DNA of 64,000 bases from Saprospiraceae bacterium (GTDB taxonomy: Bacteria > Bacteroidota > Bacteroidia > Chitinophagales > Saprospiraceae): contig JADKAA010000029.1 of assembly GCA_016715465.1 (NCBI GenBank), positions 2,232,001 through 2,296,000 on the forward strand. Reading direction: 5' to 3'. Every line of letters starts with the position of its first letter. Position 1 is the first letter of the stretch. The position numbers and the translations under genes are program-made. Shown in pieces: positions 8,863 through 17,512 of this stretch. Below the pieces are notes generated by a model. It worked only from the letters and a program-made list of their open reading frames with translations. It was not told the origin of the DNA and made no database searches.

Positions 8863-8891
8863 CGAAGATATTTAATATTAATGGAGGACAA
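8863..8891 (-). promoter_or_regulatory. Candidate uvrB promoter (TTG, 18 bp, TATCTTCG)
   Basis: On the minus strand TATCTTCG at 8870-8863 is one base from TAnnTTTG, and TTG at 8891-8889 lies 18 bases upstream. The leader to the ATG at 8842 would be about 15 bases. Confidence 0.4.
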
Positions 8892-8952
8892 TAAATAATG
8901 TTTAAAATGATCTGGTGTTCAGATGTAATAGATGCTGAAGGAACCAGAAACT

Positions 8953-9038
8953 GACAAGCTCTGATCCGAAGGTAAGGAGTCCGGAGCAATCAGCGAGGGC
9001 TTCAGGCCAGCTGCTCAACTGCGTTTCGGGTTGGACTA
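8953..9038 (+). repeat. Dispersed intergenic repeat, copy B
   Basis: Shares with 4283-4395 the words CAAGCTC, CCGAAGGTAAG, AGTCC, CGAGGG..TTC.GGCC and a GG.TGGACTA end. It is non-coding, in the space between uvrB and the GH3 gene. Confidence 0.5.
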
Positions 9039-9156
9039 TCCCTATCGATCCAATAACAAAAAAAGACCGACGTATTCTGCCTGCAAAATTGACATGAACA
9101 CGAGATCACCTGCATAGCTAATACCTATATGACAGACTTGCATTCCCCGCTTTATC

Positions 9157-9186
9157 CCGGGACTCCTCAACTGTGGCTCGGAGCTT
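9157..9186 (-). repeat. Partial inverted copy of the dispersed repeat
   Basis: Read on the minus strand this gives CAAGCTCCGAGCC then AGTTGAGGAGTCCCGGG, matching the start of copy A (CAAGCTCCGAGCC...AGTAGTCCCG) in the opposite orientation. Together with copy B it forms a loose inverted pair. Confidence 0.4.
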
Positions 9187-9252
9187 GCAGCTTTCGCTTT
9201 ACTCCAGCACCTGGCGAAACGAGGAATACCACACAACACAGCGTAACATCTA

Positions 9253-9273
9253 GTCCCGCGCTTAGTGCGGGAC
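9253..9273. repeat. GC-rich hairpin downstream of the GH3 gene
   Basis: GTCCCGC and GCGGGAC form a perfect 7-bp stem with a 7-base loop, and a partial echo (TTACGCACTTGTTGCGGGAC) follows. It lies 44 bp past the GH3 stop and may help end its transcript, but it has no T run. Confidence 0.4.
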
Positions 9274-9316
9274 GTTCCATCTAGTTACGCACTTGTTGCG
9301 GGACGCACCACCCACA

Positions 9317-11596
9317 TCACTTTTCCCAGCTCACCGAGGCCCGTTTCACCTCTTCTGAATTGGTACCGATCATGATGTCGAAATCCCCGGCTTCCCAGTC
9401 ATACTTCAGGTCGTAGTTGTAAAACTTCAGGTCTTCCGGTGTGATGGTAAATGTGATTTCTTTGCTTTCGCCGGCTTTGAGTTCGATCTTCTGAAATCCC
9501 TTCAGTTCTTTTACGGGGCGGGTGACGCTGCCCACTACATCGCGGATGTAGAGTTGGACCACTTCCTTGCCGGTGTATTTGCCTGTATTTTTCACGGTGA
9601 CCGACGCGGTTAATTTTTGCTGGCCTTTCAGTTTTGTCGCGCTTAATCGAAGATCGCTGTATTCAAATTTGGTATAGCTGAGGCCATAGCCAAAAGGAAA
9701 TTCCGCGTCGTTGCTCACATCGAGGTAATTGCTCACGAATTTCTGAAACCACTTGCCTTCCGGTAAGGGTCTTCCTGTGTTTTTGTGGGCGTAGTACAGC
9801 GGAACCTGACCTACATGTTGCGGCCAGGTAGCGGTGATTTTTCCGGAAGGATTTACATCGCCAAAGAGAGCGTCGGTGATGGCCAATCCGGCTTCGCTAC
9901 CCGGGAACCATACATTGAGGATGGCATCCAGATTGTCGTTTTCCCAACTGATGGTCAGCGGTCGGCCGGTAAATAGAACCAAAACGATGGGCTTGCCCGT
10001 TTTTTTCAGGGCCATCAGCAATTCCTTTTGCGCTGCCGGAATATCCAGGTTGGTGCGACTTGAAGCTTCACCACTCATCTCTGCAGATTCACCCACTGCG
10101 GCGACGATAATATCTGCCTGCCGCGCCATGTCGAGGGCTTCTTCGATCATGTGGGCAGCCGATCGCTTGTCGCGGCCGGATGATTTGCCAAACATGGATG
10201 CCCTTTCGTCAAAGGCCGCATCGTGGTCGAGATTGGATCCCCTCGCATGGAGCACGGTGATGCCATTGATTTGTTTGAGGCCATCGAGCAGGGATATCGA
10301 CTTAGCGTGATTAGCCGCCACGCTCCACGTGCCCGGCATATTTACCCGGTTGTCCGCCAGTGGGCCAACCAGGGCGACGGTGCCCGCTTTTTTCAGGGGC
10401 AGGAGCGCGTTATTGTTTTTCATCAAAACAAACGACTCACCGGCAGCCCTCCGGGCTACCTTGCGGTTTTCTGTCGAAAAAACTTCTTTTTTGGATCGCG
10501 ACTCATCGCAATATTTATAAGGGTCGTCAAACAGGCCCAGCATGTATTTGGCTTCCAGGATCTTGCGACACGCTTCATCAATGCGCTTTTGGGTCACCAC
10601 CCCTTCTTTCAGGGAAGCCTGCAAGGTTGTGAGCAGACCTTCGCCCACCATATCCATGTCGATGCCCGCATTCAGTGCCCGGGCCGATACCGTTTTGAGG
10701 TCGCCGATGCCATGGTTGACCATCTCGTTGATGCCCGTGTAATCAGTAACCACAAAACCTGTAAAACCCCATTGTTTGCGCAGCACATCGGTCATCAGCC
10801 ATTTGTTGGCGGTAGCAGGTACGCCGTCCACTTCATTGAAGGAAGCCATCACGGTGCCGCAGCCCGCATCGACGGCAGCCTTGTAAGGAGGAAAATAATC
10901 GTTGTACATGCGATGGTGGCTCATGTCGGTAGTGTTATAGTCCCTTCCGGCTTCTGCGGCTCCGTATAATGCGTAATGTTTGACGCAGGCCAGGATGGTA
11001 TTGGGCCTGGTAAGATCGTCGCCCTGGTATCCCCTCACCATCGCTTCGGCAATGCGCGAGCCCAGGTAGGGATCTTCACCCGATCCTTCGGAGATCCGGC
11101 CCCATCGGGCGTCCCGGCTGATGTCCACCATGGGCGAAAAGGTCCAGTTGATGCCATCGGCGCTGGCTTCCGCGGCTGCGACCCGCGCTGTCTCCTCGAT
11201 GAGTTTTATATCCCAGCTGGCACTCAGACCCAGGGGAATCGGGAAGACCGACTCGTAGCCATGGATGACGTCCATGCCAAAGAGCATGGGTATCTTCAGC
11301 CTGCTTTCTTCTACCGCAATGCGCTGAACTTCTTTGATCTTGGACAGAGACTTGATGTTGAACAGTCCTCCCACCTTGCCGGCCCTGATCTTACCCGCGA
11401 TGTCAGAACTGGCAGCCTGTCCCGTAGTGATGTCGCCGCTTACCGGCAGGTTGAGCTGACCCAGCTTTTCTTCGAGGGTCATTTTTTTCATCAGGGCATC
11501 GATGAAAGTGTTCATTGAACTTTTTTTCTGCTGTGCCTGCAACGGTACAAAAGTGTAGAGAGAAGCCAGAAAAAAACAGAAAAACCAGTGGCGCAT
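9317..11596 (-). CDS. bglX: Secreted beta-glucosidase, glycoside hydrolase family 3 (BglX-like)
   Basis: 759 residues from the chosen start. Hydrolyses terminal beta-linked glucose (or xylose) from oligosaccharides, probably in the periplasm. A signal peptide (MRHWFFCFFLASLYTFVPLQAQ) is followed by the GH3 N-terminal TIM barrel with KHY near residue 205 and the nucleophile Asp in GFVVTDYTGI near 285, the C-terminal alpha/beta sandwich (MSGEASSRTNLDIP near 505), and a fibronectin-like domain ending KYDWEAGDFDIMIGTNS. An ATG 18 codons upstream (11650) lies in the -33 promoter region and would bury the signal peptide, so 11596 is preferred. Single-gene unit; the symbol reflects similarity, not proven substrate. 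Confidence 0.93.
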   Translation of the reverse strand: MRHWFFCFFLASLYTFVPLQAQQKKSSMNTFIDALMKKMTLEEKLGQLNLPVSGDITTGQAASSDIAGKIRAGKVGGLFNIKSLSKIKEVQRIAVEESRLKIPMLFGMDVIHGYESVFPIPLGLSASWDIKLIEETARVAAAEASADGINWTFSPMVDISRDARWGRISEGSGEDPYLGSRIAEAMVRGYQGDDLTRPNTILACVKHYALYGAAEAGRDYNTTDMSHHRMYNDYFPPYKAAVDAGCGTVMASFNEVDGVPATANKWLMTDVLRKQWGFTGFVVTDYTGINEMVNHGIGDLKTVSARALNAGIDMDMVGEGLLTTLQASLKEGVVTQKRIDEACRKILEAKYMLGLFDDPYKYCDESRSKKEVFSTENRKVARRAAGESFVLMKNNNALLPLKKAGTVALVGPLADNRVNMPGTWSVAANHAKSISLLDGLKQINGITVLHARGSNLDHDAAFDERASMFGKSSGRDKRSAAHMIEEALDMARQADIIVAAVGESAEMSGEASSRTNLDIPAAQKELLMALKKTGKPIVLVLFTGRPLTISWENDNLDAILNVWFPGSEAGLAITDALFGDVNPSGKITATWPQHVGQVPLYYAHKNTGRPLPEGKWFQKFVSNYLDVSNDAEFPFGYGLSYTKFEYSDLRLSATKLKGQQKLTASVTVKNTGKYTGKEVVQLYIRDVVGSVTRPVKELKGFQKIELKAGESKEITFTITPEDLKFYNYDLKYDWEAGDFDIMIGTNSEEVKRASVSWEK

Positions 11597-11619
11597 AATG
11601 GTGTTTTTAGAGTGAACGA

Positions 11620-11650
11620 CAAATGTAGGGAATTGCTTAAATAATGCCAA
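11620..11650 (-). promoter_or_regulatory. Promoter of the GH3 gene (TTG, 20 bp, TACATTTG)
   Basis: TACATTTG on the minus strand at 11627-11620, with TTG at 11650-11648, spacing 20. It places the transcription start near 11613, 17 bases before the ATG at 11596. Confidence 0.55.
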
Positions 11651-11943
11651 GGGGAATGGGTTTAATATTTAGTGTTGAAGGCGCTAAAGCACTTGACAAT
11701 AATATATTATTTAAATACGAATCCAATACTTAAAATATGACCATCTGTGCCATTCGTTTAATGTAACACCAATCTGGCATAGATTTGAATGTCATCCACA
11801 AATTCCAGAGGAGGGAATTTTATTTCAAATTCCAAATAATGAAGATGGTAAGATTGTATTTTCATACTTACCCATCAAAAATGGAATTGAATAAATGGCC
11901 TAATATTTGATAAACTACTATATATTGACACAATCAAAACCCC
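11651..11943. other. AT-rich intergenic gap
   Basis: No gene, repeat or clear promoter found. The base composition falls sharply compared with the GH3 gene, marking the left edge of an accessory patch that runs to about 14.83 kb. Confidence 0.5.
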
Positions 11944-13746
11944 ATGAAAAAACAGCTTATTTCATATTTTGCGTTACTTACAGTTCCCGCATTGATTATA
12001 TTATTAGCCAATGGCTGCCAAAAAGATGGTGAATTCCTCCTTAATAAAAATTCAAAACAGATATATAATTCAGACTTAGGGTATAATTCAACCCCATATG
12101 AGAGTTCATGTCTGAATCAAATAGAGGGCCGCCAAATTAGTATCAGACATAGGTCGAAATCAATGCTAAATTACTATGCATTAATTAATGAACATCCATC
12201 CTTAATTGGACAAGGAACCCCCAATTGGAATGGGTCAATTACTGAAATAACCGGAGCAGACACAATTACCATGGTGCCGCTTGAAAATTCTCAACTAGAT
12301 TCAATTTTATCCATTTATTTCCATGTCTCTGGCAATGATAGCATAAAATATATTTTTCATAAAAATTCAGCAAATAATATCTTTAGCACTGATTCATTTG
12401 ATATTCACAACCTCTTTTCACTTTACAAATGTTATTTATATTGCAACAATAACAATTTTTCAGGAGAATTAAGGGACGGGGATGGGTGTTACAATTTTGG
12501 TGACAGTTGGTGGGAGCGTTTCACAAGAGGAATTGGGAAACTGTGGCGTAACATTGTAAATATAATTGAATCAGAATCTGGAGGAGGCTCGGGTAATGGT
12601 CCCGATAATTTTCCTCCTTTCCCAGTAGTTAACCTTGGAACAATTAATTTTGGAAGCTATCCTGCCGGAGGCAGTGGAGGTGGTGTAAATTCGATTAACA
12701 CCAATATAAATTTAACTCCTCCTATCAATTTGTATATCAAATACATTGATTGTTTAATAAAAAATCCAGAGCTGAACCCGGTCATATCTGATCTCATAGA
12801 TAATTATCCAAATAACCCATATGAAATTTGCAGTATTTTAGACCAGGTATTAAATAATCTTTGTTTAGAGGCAGGAGGTAATGGTATAACAACATCCGAT
12901 TTTAACAATGAGTTAAACAGGACTCTAGATTACATTTTAAACACCAATCTCTTTAACTACTTAAATACAAACTTTCAAAATCAAAACTTTTTTAATATTC
13001 TTCTGCCAGAGGTGGCAAGTTGCTCAATGGTAGCAAATCAATATGAAATATATAGTTGCTTTGAGTTAAAATTAGAACAGCTTTTTACCAACAAGTTAAA
13101 TAGTTTAATTAGCGATTACTTGTTAATTAATCCTGTTAATAATCAACCATATACAAGTAGTGAATTGATTGCAGGAGGATTAGTTTCCATTAGTTGTTTA
13201 CAGGAAAGTGATTTTGAAACATGTGCCATCTATTCACTTTCTTATAATGAACCAACGACACTCGAGGGTTCTGAAAATAGTACAGTATTAGACCCGGATT
13301 TATGGCCAGATTGCGAATCCTGGGAATATGTTCCTGTAAGTCAATTATCATATTATCAATCCTGTGGGGTTTTAGGAATTGAAATAGATGCTAGTAGGCA
13401 ATTTATTAATGAATTTGGAGACATTCATTTTTGGCAAATTGGATGGAGTTATCCAACAATATATTTTGAATATCCTCGTATAAGACAAAACGGAATACAA
13501 ATATCTAGCGGTGAGGCTGCCTTTGAGAGTGCAAAAATGGTTAGAGCGGCGGAAATAAAAATGGAAGAAAAATTTTCAGAATATCAAAATGTTCCTTTTG
13601 GAGCAGCAATTGCAAAGGAATTTGAGAAAGAGCTGAGATCGTTAATTAGACTAAAAGGTGGCAATATTGGGAGATTGCCAAGGTATGGTAACGTACCAAT
13701 TAATCTTGCATCTTATTTAAATTTGTCCTACGGAAATTGTCAATAA
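11944..13746 (+). CDS. Unrecognised 600-residue lipoprotein
   Basis: The signal MKKQLISYFALLTVPALIILLANGC gives a lipobox LANGC, so the mature protein should be anchored by Cys25. There follow a polar domain of about 160 residues, a Gly/Ser/Asn/Pro-rich linker (about 215-260), an Asn- and Ile-rich middle and a helical, charged C-terminus (about 520-600) with EKELRSLIRLKGG. No known domain was recognised. Codon and base use are far more AT-rich than the flanking core genes, suggesting horizontal transfer. The layout, with a variable C-terminal end followed closely by a small gene, would suit an effector and immunity pair, but this is only a guess from position. Confidence 0.7.
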   Translation: MKKQLISYFALLTVPALIILLANGCQKDGEFLLNKNSKQIYNSDLGYNSTPYESSCLNQIEGRQISIRHRSKSMLNYYALINEHPSLIGQGTPNWNGSITEITGADTITMVPLENSQLDSILSIYFHVSGNDSIKYIFHKNSANNIFSTDSFDIHNLFSLYKCYLYCNNNNFSGELRDGDGCYNFGDSWWERFTRGIGKLWRNIVNIIESESGGGSGNGPDNFPPFPVVNLGTINFGSYPAGGSGGGVNSINTNINLTPPINLYIKYIDCLIKNPELNPVISDLIDNYPNNPYEICSILDQVLNNLCLEAGGNGITTSDFNNELNRTLDYILNTNLFNYLNTNFQNQNFFNILLPEVASCSMVANQYEIYSCFELKLEQLFTNKLNSLISDYLLINPVNNQPYTSSELIAGGLVSISCLQESDFETCAIYSLSYNEPTTLEGSENSTVLDPDLWPDCESWEYVPVSQLSYYQSCGVLGIEIDASRQFINEFGDIHFWQIGWSYPTIYFEYPRIRQNGIQISSGEAAFESAKMVRAAEIKMEEKFSEYQNVPFGAAIAKEFEKELRSLIRLKGGNIGRLPRYGNVPINLASYLNLSYGNCQ

Positions 13747-13785
13747 ATATCTATATTCGAATGATAAAATAAAATTATACCACTT

Positions 13786-14382
13786 ATGCCCTATTTCCTT
13801 AAACTATTATATGACAATGTGATGCTTGTTAATTTACTTTTAGGAACTGCAAGTATCGATGAGCTTAAACAAAAGTATGAACTTGCAGATGAGTATGAAA
13901 AAAAATCTTTTATTTTTCAAAATGTTGTGTTGGATACAAATTTGGTATTTAATGAAATGCAAATTGTTATGGAAAATGCATCAGTAGAATTAAAATTTAA
14001 AACAACAAATGACATTATTATTAATGAATTGGAAAAATATTTTATTACTGCATCTGACACCACTAATTATTTACATATTTACAGTATAAGGAGGAAGTTA
14101 AATGAGCATTGTTTTCACTTTAAAATGAATGATAAATGGTATAAAATTTTAGTTTCTAAATATAATAAATATTGTTATATTGATGTGCACTTATTAGAAA
14201 GAAATTTTTCCAAATTTAGTGACAAGAAGCTTCAAGAAAGTGAAAATTCAGAAGAGGATCTATTTTTAGGTGGGCATGAAACCTCTAGAATTGAGTCTAA
14301 AATTATTTCAAAGGATGAGTATATTGAGATGCTCAACTCGAAATATGATTATTGGAATAAAACATATTTTTTTAGTAAATGA
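13786..14382 (+). CDS. Unknown 198-residue protein
   Basis: Starts 39 bp after the lipoprotein, same strand and the same low GC, so probably co-transcribed. The sequence is rich in Lys, Asn, Tyr and Glu, has no signal peptide or membrane helix, and looks like a small cytosolic alpha/beta protein. Family not recognised. It could be an immunity protein or a plain hypothetical. Confidence 0.6.
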   Translation: MPYFLKLLYDNVMLVNLLLGTASIDELKQKYELADEYEKKSFIFQNVVLDTNLVFNEMQIVMENASVELKFKTTNDIIINELEKYFITASDTTNYLHIYSIRRKLNEHCFHFKMNDKWYKILVSKYNKYCYIDVHLLERNFSKFSDKKLQESENSEEDLFLGGHETSRIESKIISKDEYIEMLNSKYDYWNKTYFFSK

Positions 14383-14420
14383 TATATTGTCGCAAGTCTT
14401 TTATAATAAACTTATATTAG

Positions 14421-14576
14421 CTATTCCACAGTTTGACTATTACAAATACATACTTAGCAGAAAGTGCTGATGTAAAGTTTGGCGATGATTTATTAATTCT
14501 CAATAATTTAGTTTCCGTAAAAGAGATTGAAGTCGATTCAAATTTTTTTATACACTTGTTAAAAGGAAATTTGTGA
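14421..14576 (+). pseudogene. Possible coding remnant without a start codon
   Basis: A frame of 51 codons open from the TAG at 14418 to the TGA at 14574-14576 reads as a normal protein segment (ESADVKFGDDLLILNNL, then VKEIEVDSNFFIHLLKG) with codon use like the upstream gene. It has no start codon, so it may be the end of a gene whose front has been lost or frameshifted. Confidence 0.3.
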
Positions 14577-14603
14577 TAATTTTTATCATATTCATCCGAC
14601 CAA

Positions 14604-14835
14604 CTACTTATTGCATGGAATTAATTTCTCTAAATCAGAAAGTTTTGTATCGGAAATATCTTCCAGGGTTTTCTGGAGCCATTCATAGGGATTTATGCCG
14701 GAGGCTTTGCAGGTTGTCACAAAACTATATATCATGGCCAAGCTATCTGTTTAATCGTGTGAACCGGCAATCTTATAGTTTTTGTGGCCTAAGGCAATTG
14801 GTCTGATTTTATTGTTACTTTTGATCACACTACTT
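14604..14835 (-). pseudogene. IS66-family transposase C-terminal remnant
   Basis: The minus strand encodes KIRPIALGHKNYKIAGSHD, an in-frame TAA (14753-14751), then DSLAMIYSFVTTCKASG and INPYEWLQKTLEDI before a TAG at 14606-14604. These match the end of IS66 TnpC transposases (IRP.ALGRKN..FAGSH, IYS...TCK..G.NP.EWL...L). Only the last 70 or so codons remain, with a stop, so it is dead. No terminal repeats were found. It ends immediately in front of the oxidoreductase at 14843. Confidence 0.75.
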
Positions 14836-14842
14836 ATCAATC

Positions 14843-16183
14843 TTGAACATCCTCATCATCGGCAACGGCATCGCGGGCAGCACCGCAGCAAGGGAGATCC
14901 GCAGGCGGAGTGACCATGACATCACCATGGTCTCGTCGGAATCGGTTTATCCGTTTTCACGCACGGCCCTCATGTACATCTACATGGGCCACCTGCCCTT
15001 TGAAAATACCAAACTGGAGGCCGATGATTATTGGGAAAAACAGCGCATCCGGTTGGTCAAAGGCGAGGTTCAAAGTGTGGATTTTGCCCATAAGCGGGTA
15101 CACCTGGTCAACCGGGAAAGCCTGTCCTACGACAAACTCATCCTGGCTACGGGGTCAGTACCGCAAACCTTTGACTGGAATGGTTTGGATCTCGATGGGG
15201 TGCAGGGGCTTTATCACCTCGACGACCTAACGCGGCTGGAAACTGCCTCGCAGCGGGGCATTACCAGGGCCGTCATCGTGGGCGGCGGACTCATCGGCAT
15301 CGAACTCGCCGAAATGCTGCACTCGCGAACCATCGACGTGACCATGCTGGTGCGCGAAAATAGTTTTTCAAACACGGTATTGCCTCCGGAAGAATCAGAA
15401 ATGGTCAATGCAGAAATAAGGCGCCATCATATTGACCTGCGTCTGGAAACGGAGTTGAAAGAAATCACCGGAGAAAATGGTCGTGTAAGCGGTGTGGTGT
15501 TAACTACAGGGGAGCACATCACCTGCAACTTTGTGGGCATCACCGCCGGTGTCCGGCCTAATGTGGATCTTTTGAGGTCGACTGGCTTAGCAGTGAGACA
15601 GGGCATCCTCATCGATGCTTTTGGACAGATCACCATCGAAGATGTCTATGCCATCGGCGATTGTGCGGAACTTACCGTGGCCACGCCGGGCAGAAAAACC
15701 ATCGAAGCCGTCTGGTACACCGCCCGTAACATGGGAGAAACGGTAGCCCGGAACATTTGTGGTCAAAGCACACCCTATGAGCAGGGGGTGTGGTTCAATT
15801 CGGCCAAATTTTTCACCATCGAATACCAGGTCTATGGCAGTGTGCCCGTTTCTTTTGGCAGCGGGGTAACGTCGCTTTTCTGGCAGCACCAGGATCAAAA
15901 AAAATCCATCCGCCTCGTTTACGACGCAAACGGAAAAATCCTGGGTTTCAACCTCATGGGCATCCGCTACCGGCAGGAAGTTTGCACAAAGTGGATCGAA
16001 GCAAAAACCCACATCGAAGTGGTTTTGGAGCAGCTGGAACTCGCCAATTTCGATGCCGAATTTTCGGAGTGCCATGAAAATGAATTGAGAAAAATATACC
16101 ATCAAATCACCGGAAAGAACATTCATAAAAAGGCAGAACGATCATTGAGTAGTGTAGTAAAATTTTTAACGTCATGGAGTTGA
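14843..16183 (+). CDS. FAD-dependent pyridine nucleotide-disulphide-type oxidoreductase
   Basis: 446 residues. An N-terminal FAD-binding GNGIAG (7-12), LATGS near 101-105, a second NAD(P)H-binding GGGLIG (147-152) and the C-terminal FAD motif AIGDCAEL near 272. There is no redox-active CxxxxC pair, so it is more like nitrite-reductase or rubredoxin-reductase type enzymes. Start is TTG at 14843: an in-frame stop at 14822 excludes any upstream ATG, so the original 5' end may have been lost when the IS66 element came in. The last 10 bp overlap the next gene, a membrane polyferredoxin, and the two probably form one electron-transfer unit. Confidence 0.88.
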   Translation: MNILIIGNGIAGSTAAREIRRRSDHDITMVSSESVYPFSRTALMYIYMGHLPFENTKLEADDYWEKQRIRLVKGEVQSVDFAHKRVHLVNRESLSYDKLILATGSVPQTFDWNGLDLDGVQGLYHLDDLTRLETASQRGITRAVIVGGGLIGIELAEMLHSRTIDVTMLVRENSFSNTVLPPEESEMVNAEIRRHHIDLRLETELKEITGENGRVSGVVLTTGEHITCNFVGITAGVRPNVDLLRSTGLAVRQGILIDAFGQITIEDVYAIGDCAELTVATPGRKTIEAVWYTARNMGETVARNICGQSTPYEQGVWFNSAKFFTIEYQVYGSVPVSFGSGVTSLFWQHQDQKKSIRLVYDANGKILGFNLMGIRYRQEVCTKWIEAKTHIEVVLEQLELANFDAEFSECHENELRKIYHQITGKNIHKKAERSLSSVVKFLTSWS

Positions 16184-17499
16184 ATCACCAAACGTTGGCG
16201 GTCATTAATCCGGGACATTCGACGAAGCTCAGGATAGGCCAAAAACTTAGCCTTAGCCTCGTGGCCACCGGCCTTATGGGGCAGTTGCTGTTCTGGCTCA
16301 ACCACACCCTGGCCCAGGCACTTCCCGTGCTCGTAATCTCCATCACCCTCATCAGCCTGGGCAGTTTGACCTATACCTGGCAACTGTACCGGCACAAACA
16401 ACCGGGCATCAGCAATGACTACCAGTTCACCAACAGCCTTACGGCAAAAGGCAGCGTAGCCTGGGTATTGGCCATGATGCTTACGGTGTTTTACATCATA
16501 CTTTACTGGTTCCCTCAGTGGCTGGGCCTGGGCGCAGATGGACAGGCCAATACCGGCCTCATCGCTTTATACGACCCCCTGAGTTTTGCCTTAAAGGGCA
16601 AATCCGCCAGTCAGTGGTTTGTGTATGGCAGCCTGTACACCATGGCCATTGATTTGCTGGGCATTAAATTCATCTGGAAATACCGGCACAGCCGGTACCA
16701 GGTGTACCGCACCCTGAGCATCATTTTTTTTCAGACTTGTTTTGCCTTCATCTTACCCGAGATCATGCAAAGCCTCAACCAGCCCTATTTCGACCTCAAA
16801 AACCTCTGGCCGCTCAACTACTACTTTTTCTTTGACTGGCACCTCGACGGCCTGATCAAAAGCGGCTTGTTCGGGTATTTCCTGCTGTTCTGGGGCCTGG
16901 CGGGTTTTCTCGTCTTTACGCCTGTGCTCACCTGGTTATACGGCAAGCGCTGGTACTGCTCCTGGGTGTGCGGCTGCGGTGGACTGGCCGAGACGGCAGG
17001 CGATACCTTTCGCCACTTATCGGATAAAAGCCAAAGGGCGTGGAAGTGGGAGCGACGCATCATTTATGGCGTACTGGTCTTTGTGGTGGTCATGACCCTG
17101 GCTGTGATCACCACGCGACTCACGGGTTTTCGCAACTTGTTCATCATCGACAGCGGCACCCTTGCCCACTGGTATGGCTTCCTCATTGGCGCTGCCTTTT
17201 CCGGCGTGGTCGGCGTAGGTTTTTATCCCATCATGGGCAGCAGGGTTTGGTGCCGCTTTGGCTGCCCAATGGCAGCCTACCTGGGCATCCTTCAAAAATA
17301 CAAATCCAGGTTTCGCATCACGACCAATGGCGGCCAGTGCATCAGTTGCGGCAATTGCAGCACCTACTGCGAAATGGGCATCGACGTCAAGGCTTACGCC
17401 CAGAAAGGGCAAGACATCTTACGTGCAAGCTGCGTGGGCTGTGGTGTATGCAGCGCCGTGTGTCCCAGGGGAGTGTTGAGGTTGGAGAATGGGGGGTGA
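16174..17499 (+). CDS. Membrane-bound 4Fe-4S polyferredoxin (NapH/NosR-like)
   Basis: 441 residues with about six to eight membrane helices in the first 350. Two membrane-linked cysteine motifs (YCSWVCGCGG near 265 and WCRFGCPMAA near 360) are followed by two cytoplasmic ferredoxin-type clusters, CISCGNCSTYC (389-399) and CVGCGVCSAVCP (420-431). This architecture belongs to the NapH/NosR/CcoG/RdxA group, which moves electrons between quinol or NAD(P)H donors and acceptors. The 10-bp overlap with the FAD oxidoreductase suggests translational coupling and that the FAD protein feeds it. The acceptor is unknown. Confidence 0.87.
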   Translation: MELNHQTLAVINPGHSTKLRIGQKLSLSLVATGLMGQLLFWLNHTLAQALPVLVISITLISLGSLTYTWQLYRHKQPGISNDYQFTNSLTAKGSVAWVLAMMLTVFYIILYWFPQWLGLGADGQANTGLIALYDPLSFALKGKSASQWFVYGSLYTMAIDLLGIKFIWKYRHSRYQVYRTLSIIFFQTCFAFILPEIMQSLNQPYFDLKNLWPLNYYFFFDWHLDGLIKSGLFGYFLLFWGLAGFLVFTPVLTWLYGKRWYCSWVCGCGGLAETAGDTFRHLSDKSQRAWKWERRIIYGVLVFVVVMTLAVITTRLTGFRNLFIIDSGTLAHWYGFLIGAAFSGVVGVGFYPIMGSRVWCRFGCPMAAYLGILQKYKSRFRITTNGGQCISCGNCSTYCEMGIDVKAYAQKGQDILRASCVGCGVCSAVCPRGVLRLENGG

Positions 17500-17512
17500 A
17501 TAATTTTCCTTT

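Noticed and set aside
9042..9239. 65-codon frame between uvrB and the GH3 gene
   Set aside because: Lies in dispersed-repeat sequence; no coding signal.
10223..10969. 248-codon frame on the plus strand inside the GH3 gene
   Set aside because: Antisense shadow; the GH3 frame on the other strand has all family motifs.
14573..14806. 77-codon plus-strand frame
   Set aside because: It is the antisense of the IS66 remnant, which reads correctly on the minus strand.
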